Numbered from the stretch's first letter, positions 1 through 5,586 are shown. The stretch is 5,595 nt of DNA from Campylobacterales bacterium (GCA_014763905.1 JACXUN010000110.1:1-5595); one strand, 5' to 3'. Notes: generated from the letters alone by a model not told the origin. Numbers and translations: made by a program.

Positions 1-145
1 TCGACGGAGTATTATAGTCACAGAAGCCTAAAAATAGGTAAGATTTGAAAAATCAAAATTCGTAGGACTAGCCGTAGCTAATTCAAGAATTTTATTTTTG
101 AAGATTGCCTATTTTTAGGCTTCTGTGACTATAATACTCCGTCGA
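1..145. repeat. Long inverted repeat, MITE-like or structured-RNA element
   Basis: Bases 1-38 are the exact reverse complement of bases 108-145. Allowing one mismatch (39 against 107, a G-U pair in RNA), the arms reach 41 bases. The 69-base centre is AT-rich and pairs only in patches, for example an AAAATTC/GAATTTT pair and a short TAGC/GCTA pair near the middle. Each arm also holds a small nested hairpin: GCCTA-TTTT-TAGGC at 107-120, and its copy at 26-39. No transposase is encoded. The size and long terminal arms fit a non-autonomous mobile element (MITE) or an intergenic repeat family. A very stable hairpin RNA is another reading. Because the left arm begins at base 1, the left border and any target-site duplication cannot be seen. 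A fold-back artefact at a contig end cannot be excluded. Confidence 0.85.
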
Positions 146-220
146 ACTCAGGCTAAAGGGTTTTTTGAGGTATTGCAAGATATAACGTTCAATTAATCCT
201 ATATCAATAATTTGGGTTAA

Positions 221-229
221 ATTATAACA
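221..229 (-). promoter_or_regulatory. Extended -10 promoter candidate reading left toward the inverted repeat
   Basis: Read on the minus strand this is TGTTATAAT, an exact match to the extended -10 form TGnTATAAT, preceded by a T-rich tract (about 228-245). That combination is typical of the vegetative promoters of Campylobacterota, which often lack a clear -35 box; none is seen here either. Transcription would begin near 214 and run leftward, entering the inverted repeat about 70 bases later. No protein gene on this strand follows within the window. The transcript would be a structured non-coding RNA, or the leader of a gene beyond the left edge. AT-rich DNA produces such matches by chance, so confidence is moderate. 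Confidence 0.45.
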
Positions 230-274
230 AACTAAAAAGAAAAATAAGATTGAATAGTTTAGAAAGTAAGATTT

Positions 275-300
275 CTTACACAGGAAGAGTACTGTGTAAG
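275..300 (-). terminator. Stem-loop after the thioredoxin-like operon
   Basis: CTTACACAG (275-283) and CTGTGTAAG (292-300) form a perfect 9-bp stem around an 8-base loop, nine bases past the stop codon of the upstream leftward gene. On the minus strand the stem is followed by AAATCTTACTTTCT, T-rich but not an unbroken U tract. It is therefore a weak intrinsic terminator or a 3'-end stabilising hairpin. The position suits the end of the two-gene thiol transcript. On the plus strand no T run follows. Confidence 0.5.
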
Positions 301-309
301 GAGTTGTTC

Positions 310-1080
310 TTAGAAAAGCGTACTCATATCCGCACGTATCTCATCATAGGATACTCCGCCGGGATAGGTTAACTCGGTGACACCGTTTTTGACCACCATG
401 GTAAACGGTAAGATACCGGTCCATCCATAAGTGCTTTGGATAAAATATTGCAAGTTGGTGGCATCTTCCCCTTCGATAATCGGATAGTTGATACGATTTT
501 GGGTAATAAAGTTACGTGCGATATAGGGATCCATCCGATCTTGTGACTGTACAGCGATTACTTCCACTTGACCGCGGTAATCCTGTTTGATTCGTTTGAG
601 AACCGGAATCCCTTGGATACAGTGTGGACAATCTTTTCCAAACATCACCAAAATAATAATCTTACCTTGATAGTTGGGAAACAAAAATCCGGTAGGACGT
701 TCAACAATCTTGATCTGATGTCCTTGGATACTTTTGAGTGAATGAACCACACCGGTTGCAGTTTTTTGTATATTTTTCCCGCTCAATTGATCTCTGGTAA
801 TCTCTCCCCGATTACATTTACTCTCCTGCGGAGCCACTTCACCACTGCACTCAATATCAATTTTCCCTTCTACTGATGGTGGAGTGACAGATTTAGGCTG
901 ATAATTGGCAGGAGGTTGATAATCATAGTTATATGGGTTAGTAGTCGTTACAGGAGTGGGTGAATCGATAATTTCCGATTCTTCGTAAAAATATTTTTGA
1001 ATACATCCGCCGTTCATAAGAGCAACGGCAGAGAGTAGAAGGCTAGATAATAGTGTTTTTGTTGGAATTGTTTTCATCAT
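310..1080 (-). CDS. Thioredoxin-like lipoprotein with CPHC active site (TlpA/Dsb-like)
   Basis: A 256-residue envelope thiol-disulfide protein. Residues 1-26 form a lipoprotein-type signal: Lys and Thr, a hydrophobic core, then a lipobox-like NGGC with Cys26 as the likely lipidated residue. The Asn at -3 is not ideal. A Pro/Thr/Tyr/Asn-rich linker (about 38-70) tethers the catalytic part. The thioredoxin fold spans about 130-250, with the redox motif C151-P-H-C154 and the cis-proline loop GILP (Pro225). CPHC is the motif of DsbA-type oxidants, although the rest of the domain looks more like TlpA/ResA. The partner and the direction of electron flow are not known. Two extra cysteines (78 and 89) lie before the domain. 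The start follows a strong SD, GGAGGAGGAG, five bases before ATG; a second ATG is adjacent. The gene lies 25 bases after its paralogue, clearly in one operon. Confidence 0.88.
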   Translation of the reverse strand: MMKTIPTKTLLSSLLLSAVALMNGGCIQKYFYEESEIIDSPTPVTTTNPYNYDYQPPANYQPKSVTPPSVEGKIDIECSGEVAPQESKCNRGEITRDQLSGKNIQKTATGVVHSLKSIQGHQIKIVERPTGFLFPNYQGKIIILVMFGKDCPHCIQGIPVLKRIKQDYRGQVEVIAVQSQDRMDPYIARNFITQNRINYPIIEGEDATNLQYFIQSTYGWTGILPFTMVVKNGVTELTYPGGVSYDEIRADMSTLF

Positions 1081-1085
1081 TTTTT

Positions 1086-1095
1086 CTCCTCCTCC
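1086..1095 (-). promoter_or_regulatory. Strong Shine-Dalgarno site for the CPHC lipoprotein gene
   Basis: On the minus strand this reads GGAGGAGGAG, three overlapping GGAG cores five to eleven bases before the tandem ATG-ATG. It fixes the start of the lipoprotein gene and fills most of the 25-base gap between the two thiol genes. It suggests efficient, independent translation of the second gene of the operon. The first gene has only AAGGA. Confidence 0.75.
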
Positions 1096-1105
1096 AAAAG
1101 AATTA

Positions 1106-1639
1106 TTATTGGTTAAGTCTTTTGATCCATTCCTCTAATGATGCTTTTGGAATAAATCCTGGTTGAACCGCTTGCACCGCCCCATTTTTATCTATTGCAA
1201 TAAGCAGAGGGATACTCCCGTTCCACTCTGCTCTGTTGGCAAGATAGCCGATAAACTCCTCATGATCTTTTCCAGCTACTAGGTTATAATTAATCTTTTT
1301 TTGCTCTTTGAATTTTTTGAGTTCTTCATTACTATATTGTTGGGCTTCTATAGCAACTATGGCAAGCTTTTCGGGATACTCTTCTGTGAGTGCTATCAAC
1401 TCTGGTATCTCTGCATTACAGGGTGGACACATATGCCCAAAGAGTGTTAAAAATACCGCTCTCCCTTGATACTTTTCAAACTTTAGTCCCTCTTCCAACT
1501 CCGTTACTAAAATCTCTTCTCCTTCCGTATTGGTCAGGGTAAAGGTGATTGGTTTGCTGTCATCCGCCGGCGTAGCAGTATCGGCATGAAGTAGAGTGAT
1601 ACCCAAAGCAAATAAAATGGTTAAAAGTATCTTTTGCAT
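1106..1639 (-). CDS. Periplasmic thioredoxin-like protein with CPPC motif (TlpA/ResA-like)
   Basis: A 177-residue secreted thiol-disulfide protein. Residues 1-19 form a Sec signal peptide (Lys, a long Leu/Ile core, then LHA before Asp20), with no lipobox. The mature protein is a compact TlpA/AhpC-TSA-type thioredoxin domain. The redox motif is C71-P-P-C74, its only two cysteines, and the cis-proline loop is WNGSIP (Pro144). CPPC in this family is usually reducing, as in cytochrome c maturation or in protecting thiols of envelope proteins. No cytochrome gene is nearby, so the substrate is unknown. The usual Trp before the motif (WCxxC) is replaced: the stretch reads FGHMC. It shares the YQG(K/R), FGxxCPxC, KINY/RINY and W-x-G-x-(I/L)-P blocks with the next gene, so the two are tandem paralogues. 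An AAGGA sequence lies six bases before the ATG. Confidence 0.88.
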   Translation of the reverse strand: MQKILLTILFALGITLLHADTATPADDSKPITFTLTNTEGEEILVTELEEGLKFEKYQGRAVFLTLFGHMCPPCNAEIPELIALTEEYPEKLAIVAIEAQQYSNEELKKFKEQKKINYNLVAGKDHEEFIGYLANRAEWNGSIPLLIAIDKNGAVQAVQPGFIPKASLEEWIKRLNQ

Positions 1640-1684
1640 TATGTTCCTTTTATTTTATGATTTAATTCGTTAATTATGGTTATA

Positions 1685-1690
1685 ATTATA
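1685..1690 (-). promoter_or_regulatory. Candidate -10 box for the thioredoxin-like operon
   Basis: TATAAT on the minus strand, 46 bases upstream of the first thiol gene's ATG; transcription would start near 1678 and give a leader of about 40 bases. A -35 hexamer is not clear, and the upstream TG is one base off the extended -10 spacing. The hexamer lies within the self-complementary TATAATTATA (1681-1690), so the direction is inferred only from the gene it would serve. Read-through from the helicase gene, which ends 82 bases upstream, is possible as well. Confidence 0.4.
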
Positions 1691-1692
1691 CC

Positions 1693-1713
1693 CAATAAAT
1701 AATGTATTTATTG
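1693..1713. promoter_or_regulatory. Perfect inverted repeat, possible operator
   Basis: CAATAAAT (1693-1700) and ATTTATTG (1706-1713) are exact inverted copies separated by five bases. The site starts two bases upstream of the candidate -10 box and covers the -35 and spacer region, where a dimeric repressor would block the polymerase. It starts eight bases after the helicase stop codon. It is too AT-rich, and lacks a T tract, to be a convincing terminator. The binding protein is unknown; AT-rich inverted repeats of this kind are bound by many regulators. Confidence 0.4.
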
Positions 1714-1721
1714 TGTAAAAT

Positions 1722-3257
1722 CTATGCTTTTTTGTTTGAATTTCGCTTTCTTAGACGGGAGTTATTCCCCTCTTTGGAACCTCGATCTTTGTATTCTTTA
1801 TGATCTCTGTGTTCTCTGTGTTCTCTATCTTGACGAGCCGGTTTCCGTCCTCTATGTTTAGTACCTCCACCACGTCTATTTCTTCGTCGATTTCGATCAC
1901 GACCGCCGCCGTCTCGATCACGATTTCCGCCTTGGGATCGTTCAATCAATTTTTGAATCTCATGCTCTGTCAATCCGATAGTATCTTTACCCTTGACATC
2001 CACTTCACGCTGAATGATCGAAGCCAGCATATGTGCGATGGTAACGATATCAAAATTGTGTTGAAGTGTCTTGACCATATCAATAGCACTTGGGGTGATC
2101 TCTGTTTCGGCAATTTTTACCAAGAGATCATTGTCTTTACGCTGCTGAACCTCATGACGGGTCGGAATCACTTCACTGATCATGGTCGTTCCGACATCTT
2201 TTTCAATACGCTTAATGGTACGCAGTTCACTTGGAGAGACCAGTGTGATCGCTTCACCCGTCGCTCCAGCCCGTCCGGTTCGTCCGATACGGTGAACATA
2301 GCTCTCAGAGTCAAATGGCATATGATAGTTAAAAACATGGGTAACATCATTGACATCCAATCCTCTAGCGGCAACATCCGTTGCGATAAAGATTTCAACC
2401 AATCCTTGTTTAAACGATCGAATTGTATTTTCACGCTGTTTCTGCTCCATATCCCCATGAAGGGCGGCGACTTTGAATCCTTGAGAGGTCATATAAAAGG
2501 AGAGTCGGTCAACCTCTTTTTTCGTACGGCAGAAGATAATGCATTTACCCGGATTGGTATAATCAATCAGACGTAATAGGGCATCATCCCGTTCATGTTC
2601 GCTTACCACATAAAACTTTTGGGTGATATTGGTGTTGGTTCGCTCTTTTTGGGTGATGGTTACCGACTTAGGCTCATTTAAAATCTCTTCGGCTAGAAGT
2701 TTGATCTGTTTAGGCATGGTGGCCGAAAACATCAAGGTTTGACGCTCTTTTGGCAGATAGGTAAAGATCACTTTGATCTCATCGAGGAATCCCATATCGA
2801 GCATCTCATCCGCCTCATCGAGGATCACATATTTAGGATTGAGTTTGATCTTATAAGATTTAAGTAGGTCTTGGAGTCGTCCCGGGGTAGCGACGACGAT
2901 ATTGGCTTGATTAATACGGTCGATTTGACGATTGTAGGCAGTTCCGCCATATACGGTTGCGGTTTTGAGTCCGCCGAATTTACCGAAACGGTAAAGCTCA
3001 TCACTCACCTGCATCGCTAACTCACGTGTCGGGACAATGATTAGGGCTTCGATCCCTTTATCTCCCTCCATCATCTCGATAACAGGCAATCCAAAAGCAG
3101 CCGTTTTCCCGGTACCCGTCTGAGCTTGAGCGATAATATCGTATCCTTCTAAAATAATTGGAATAGCACTGGCTTGAACGGGACTTGGTTCTTTGAAACC
3201 CGCCTCTTGAATAGCTTGGTTTAAACTCTCTTTGAAATTAAATTCGTTAAAGGTCAT
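1722..3257 (-). CDS. deaD: ATP-dependent DEAD-box RNA helicase with arginine-rich tail (DeaD/RhpA type)
   Basis: A 511-residue cytoplasmic RNA helicase that unwinds RNA duplexes, in this family serving ribosome assembly, mRNA decay and cold growth. Every core motif is present: Q motif (Gln28), Walker A AQTGTGKT (Lys51), PTREL (76-80), TPGR (124-127), DEAD (147-150), SAT (178-180), ARGLD (297-301) and HRIGRTGR (322-329). After a linker domain, residues from about 441 form a basic, low-complexity tail rich in Arg, Gly, Asp and His, expected to bind RNA without sequence preference. No DbpA-type C-terminal RNA-binding domain is visible. From memory it is close in layout to Helicobacter RhpA, which partners RNase J; the symbol follows common annotation of such proteins. 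The frame extends to an ATG at 3326, but that extension lacks an SD and carries an atypical Cys/Tyr-rich segment. The Met at 3257, with AAGAAG before it and the usual FNEF start, is preferred. Confidence 0.95.
   Translation of the reverse strand: MTFNEFNFKESLNQAIQEAGFKEPSPVQASAIPIILEGYDIIAQAQTGTGKTAAFGLPVIEMMEGDKGIEALIIVPTRELAMQVSDELYRFGKFGGLKTATVYGGTAYNRQIDRINQANIVVATPGRLQDLLKSYKIKLNPKYVILDEADEMLDMGFLDEIKVIFTYLPKERQTLMFSATMPKQIKLLAEEILNEPKSVTITQKERTNTNITQKFYVVSEHERDDALLRLIDYTNPGKCIIFCRTKKEVDRLSFYMTSQGFKVAALHGDMEQKQRENTIRSFKQGLVEIFIATDVAARGLDVNDVTHVFNYHMPFDSESYVHRIGRTGRAGATGEAITLVSPSELRTIKRIEKDVGTTMISEVIPTRHEVQQRKDNDLLVKIAETEITPSAIDMVKTLQHNFDIVTIAHMLASIIQREVDVKGKDTIGLTEHEIQKLIERSQGGNRDRDGGGRDRNRRRNRRGGGTKHRGRKPARQDREHREHRDHKEYKDRGSKEGNNSRLRKRNSNKKA
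1804..1826. repeat. 9-bp tandem repeat in the helicase tail
   Basis: The unit TCTCTGTGT occurs twice in a row (1804-1821), followed by five bases of a third copy. On the coding strand it encodes the REH-REH-RDH run of the charged tail. The unit is three codons long, so gain or loss by slippage would change tail length without shifting the frame. Confidence 0.7.
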
Positions 3258-3297
3258 TTTTCTTCTTTGTAGTAATTTGATTCGTTCTTGTAGGATG

Positions 3298-3303
3298 TAT
3301 ATA
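3298..3303 (-). promoter_or_regulatory. Weak -10 candidate for the helicase gene
   Basis: TATATA on the minus strand, inside the 10-bp palindrome TGTATATACA (3296-3305), would start RNA near 3291 and give a leader of about 34 bases before the preferred ATG at 3257. A -35 box is not evident. If it is used, the upstream ATG at 3326 would not be transcribed, which supports the shorter helicase. The match is modest and could be chance. Confidence 0.3.
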
Positions 3304-3374
3304 CAATAACAGCTTAATTTTTGCATTCGATATCAAAAAACACAATGAAGGTAGTGACGATTGTGAATGCTTCA

Positions 3375-3416
3375 TGCAGAAATTAAAGTAAGCTTTGATA
3401 CCCTCTTGCAGAAATT
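3375..3416. repeat. Two direct copies of TGCAGAAATT in the divergent control region
   Basis: TGCAGAAATT occurs at 3375-3384 and again at 3407-3416, 32 bases apart, about three helical turns. The pair lies just upstream of the glycosidase promoter and downstream of nothing coding. Such spacing would suit two molecules of a regulator on the same face of the DNA. Chance recurrence in AT-rich sequence is possible. Confidence 0.35.
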
Positions 3417-3439
3417 GCTCGTATTATACCTAAATAATC

Positions 3440-3448
3440 TGCTATAAT
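3440..3448 (+). promoter_or_regulatory. Extended -10 promoter for the glycosidase gene
   Basis: TGCTATAAT is an exact TGnTATAAT match, with no good -35 hexamer at the standard distance, as is common in Campylobacterota. Transcription would start near 3455, giving a leader of about 35 bases. The leader contains a minimal four-codon frame ATG-AAA-GAA-TAA (3475-3486) just before the real start. Its GAAAGAA (3477-3483) is also the only SD-like sequence. Confidence 0.55.
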
Positions 3449-3489
3449 TGATTTTTCCAGTCAAAATTTCCAACATGAAAGAATAATTA

Positions 3490-4677
3490 ATGAAAAAAAC
3501 GATTTTCCTAGGTGTACTCCTTTTTGCATTAAGCGGTTGTTTCAATTCCGGTACCGTCACAACTGATGAGATCAAAGCGGTCAAAATCGATCAAACCTAC
3601 CATACTGTGATCGAACAAAATCTCTCGACCGTTGATACCAATAAGACATTGGAAGAGCAAATCGGTACGATGTTGATGGTCGGCTTTACAGGAACCGAAG
3701 CTCCGCCAAGCAGTCAAATCTGTCAAGATATCCGAAATTACCGTCTTGGCGGGGTTATTCTCTTTGATGTCAATCCGACCAATAAACTATTGCCAAAGAA
3801 TTTTGTCGATAAAGAGCAGGTAACCCAATTGACGCAGCAGCTTCAAGCTTGCAGTAAGGATGGTAAACTGTTGATCGCGGTTGATCAGGAGGGTGGCAAA
3901 GTCCAACGGCTCAAAAGTAAATACGGTTTCTACGGCGACTTCCCCAAGGCGCAGCAGGTTCGCTGTATGGCAGATGCAAAAGTCGAGAGTGTCTATAATC
4001 AGATGGCAGAAGAGTTAGCCAGTGTCGGGATCAACTACAATCTCGCTCCGGTAGTCGATATGGCTGTCAATCCCAAAAACTATATCATCTATCAACTCGA
4101 ACGCTCCTTTGGTTCCAATCTTGACGAGGTGGTAAAATATAGCGGTATCTTTGTCGAGGCAATGCGTCAGCACCATATTATCACCGCTCTCAAACATTTT
4201 CCGGGACATGGCTCTTCATTAGGTGATACGCATAAGGGATTTGTCGATGTGACCAATCTCTGGAAAAAAACCGAGATCAAACCGTATAAAGGTCTGATGG
4301 TAGAAGATAAAGTCGATACGGTTATGGTGGCTCATGTTTTCAATGAAAAACTGGATGATCAGTATCCGGCAACCCTCTCCAAAAAAACAATAAATGGACT
4401 ATTGAGAGGAGAGTTGGATTATGACGGTGTAGTAATTACCGACGATCTACAGATGGGTGCAATCGCCAACAAATATGGACTGAACAACACCCTCAAACTG
4501 GCGATCAATGCCGGTAATGACATTCTCTTATTTGGTAATCAACTCTCAACACAAAGTATGGTCACCACCCAAGAGCTGGTTGAATCGATCAAAGCAATGG
4601 TAGAGAGCGGTGAGATCGATCAAACAACAATCGCCCAATCTAATGAACGAATAGAGAAGCTTAAAAAGCGTCTCTAA
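3490..4677 (+). CDS. Family 3 glycoside hydrolase lipoprotein, NagZ-like beta-N-acetylhexosaminidase
   Basis: A 395-residue envelope lipoprotein of glycoside hydrolase family 3. Residues 1-17 are a textbook lipoprotein signal ending in the lipobox LSGC (Cys17); a linker of about 35 residues follows. The single TIM-barrel domain runs from about 53 to 390 and shows the NagZ hallmarks: DQEGG (132-136), KHFPGHG (235-241), the D246-T-H248 loop whose His acts as acid/base in NagZ enzymes, and ITDDL with Asp318 as the expected nucleophile. No second C-terminal domain is present. NagZ releases terminal N-acetylglucosamine from muropeptides during cell-wall recycling. The classical enzyme is cytosolic and about 340 residues long, so membrane anchoring here suggests action on peptidoglycan or another amino-sugar glycan in the periplasm or at the surface. 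The exact substrate is not shown. It is transcribed alone and ends flush against the opposing gene. Confidence 0.92.
   Translation: MKKTIFLGVLLFALSGCFNSGTVTTDEIKAVKIDQTYHTVIEQNLSTVDTNKTLEEQIGTMLMVGFTGTEAPPSSQICQDIRNYRLGGVILFDVNPTNKLLPKNFVDKEQVTQLTQQLQACSKDGKLLIAVDQEGGKVQRLKSKYGFYGDFPKAQQVRCMADAKVESVYNQMAEELASVGINYNLAPVVDMAVNPKNYIIYQLERSFGSNLDEVVKYSGIFVEAMRQHHIITALKHFPGHGSSLGDTHKGFVDVTNLWKKTEIKPYKGLMVEDKVDTVMVAHVFNEKLDDQYPATLSKKTINGLLRGELDYDGVVITDDLQMGAIANKYGLNNTLKLAINAGNDILLFGNQLSTQSMVTTQELVESIKAMVESGEIDQTTIAQSNERIEKLKKRL
4653..4675. terminator. Imperfect hairpin at the convergent gene junction
   Basis: AGAGAAGCTT (4653-4662) pairs with AAGCGTCTCT (4666-4675) around an AAA loop, nine pairs with one A-G mismatch. 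It lies in the last codons of the glycosidase gene and ends at the first base of its stop codon. For the leftward gene it starts three bases after the stop. Neither strand has a proper U tract, so it is at best a weak two-way terminator; it may simply be coding sequence that folds. Confidence 0.35.
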
Positions 4678-5586
4678 TTAGTGATTGATATGATCACGAT
4701 TAACTTTTAGATAACAAGAGAGTCCGATAATCAACGCTGTCACTCCGGCAAGCAGATAGACCGCATAGAGCAGTTGACTCGGGTCATTGAGAGCAAACTT
4801 AAAGACCAACATCAACGCTTCGATCGAGAGGGCGATAATAATCGATCCCAAGAAGCGTACCATTGTTTGATGGGTGTCGGCGGAGCCCTCTTTTCTCTCT
4901 TTTCCCAACACCTCCTCTTCAAAAATCGCTTTGACCAGATCGACGATAGCCAGTGAGAGGGTGAGCAAGATAGTTGATTTGAACATATCATTGATATCGA
5001 CTTTGTGAAAATTGATTCCTTGAGCGATAAAGCTGTCAACCCCTTTGATAAAAAGCAGCATCGCCACAAAAAAGAGTGCTATAGAGAAGATTGCATAAAC
5101 GATTTTACTTGCATTGCCAAAGAGGGAGTCAACTGAACTTGGGTAAACCATTCGGAGCAGATTTTGTAGACTAATCTCTACACAAATGATCGCCAAAAGA
5201 TTATCGTGTTGATCATAAATCGGGAAACTTGCCGTGACGACCAGTTTTTTGGTTGCGACAGAGGGATAGGGATCGGAGAGTTCACATCGATGCTCTTTTT
5301 TGGTGTTGTAGTAGTAGCTCCGATTGCTGCGGTCTTTCCCCAGATTTTGTCCGTCTAGTTCCGTATGTTTGGAGATACTTTTGGTGATCTGCACGCCATT
5401 GGCATCCATAGCATAGATCACTTCACTCTTTGGAATTGCCTGCTTAAGCAGGTGTATTTTTTCCAGTACATCATCAAAGCTTTTGCCCTCTATAGTGTAT
5501 GAGATACTGCTGCTCATCAGATAACAGAGATAGGCGCGTGCCTTCTCTTTAATCTGTTTAAACTCTTTTATTTCTCGATTTAACAT
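4678..5586 (-). CDS. PDC/Cache-like sensor domain protein with four membrane helices
   Basis: A 302-residue membrane protein of unknown function. Residues about 15-145 resemble a PDC/Cache ligand-binding domain: an N-terminal helix, a Y-A-M-D-x-N-G strand pair (58-64), the segment R89-S-Y-Y-Y, S104-D-P-Y107, then VTASFPIYD and a closing ICVEISL strand. Four hydrophobic helices follow, at about 161-180, 204-222, 243-263 and 272-292. Between helices two and three is a charged loop (EEEVLGKERKE). No kinase, GGDEF, HAMP or chemoreceptor signalling domain is attached. There is no signal peptide or membrane segment before the Cache part. An even helix count would leave both ends in the cytoplasm, unlike standard extracellular Cache sensors. 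The start has AGGAA four bases upstream; the promoter is beyond the window edge. A role in sensing a small ligand at the membrane is inference only. Confidence 0.8.
   Translation of the reverse strand: MLNREIKEFKQIKEKARAYLCYLMSSSISYTIEGKSFDDVLEKIHLLKQAIPKSEVIYAMDANGVQITKSISKHTELDGQNLGKDRSNRSYYYNTKKEHRCELSDPYPSVATKKLVVTASFPIYDQHDNLLAIICVEISLQNLLRMVYPSSVDSLFGNASKIVYAIFSIALFFVAMLLFIKGVDSFIAQGINFHKVDINDMFKSTILLTLSLAIVDLVKAIFEEEVLGKERKEGSADTHQTMVRFLGSIIIALSIEALMLVFKFALNDPSQLLYAVYLLAGVTALIIGLSCYLKVNRDHINH

Larger units (their letters stand above)
146..309. other. AT-rich non-coding stretch between repeat and thiol gene
   Basis: Together with the inverted repeat this makes a 309-base stretch without a convincing gene. 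It contains a leftward promoter-like site (221-229), a stem-loop beside the thiol gene stop (275-300), and otherwise AT-rich sequence. A leftward frame is open from 340 to 95, but it has no ATG and no ribosome binding site that would fit. Nothing else recognisable is present. Confidence 0.6.

Noticed and set aside
145..170. Inverted repeat followed by TTTTTT (161-166) as an intrinsic terminator on the plus strand
   Set aside because: The T run starts 15 bases after the stem ends, too far for an intrinsic terminator, and no plus-strand gene precedes it in the window.
92..340. Leftward open frame of about 82 codons running from the CPHC gene end into the inverted repeat
   Set aside because: It has no ATG, no fitting SD for its TTG or CTG codons, overlaps the 3' end of a real gene and enters the repeat arm. 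AT-rich DNA free of stops by chance explains it, though a decayed gene fragment cannot be fully excluded.
1800..2576. Rightward 258-codon open frame opposite the helicase gene
   Set aside because: It is Ser/Thr/Ile-rich antisense of a clearly real helicase with all motifs intact, with no domain of its own; a shadow frame.
3323..3370. GCATTC and GAATGC as an inverted repeat in the divergent region
   Set aside because: Only six bases with a 36-base gap; expected by chance in a region of this size.
4681..4697. Small hairpin GTGAT/ATCAC just past the glycosidase stop
   Set aside because: Five-base, mostly AT stem inside the opposing coding sequence, with only a distant short T run; too weak to call a terminator.
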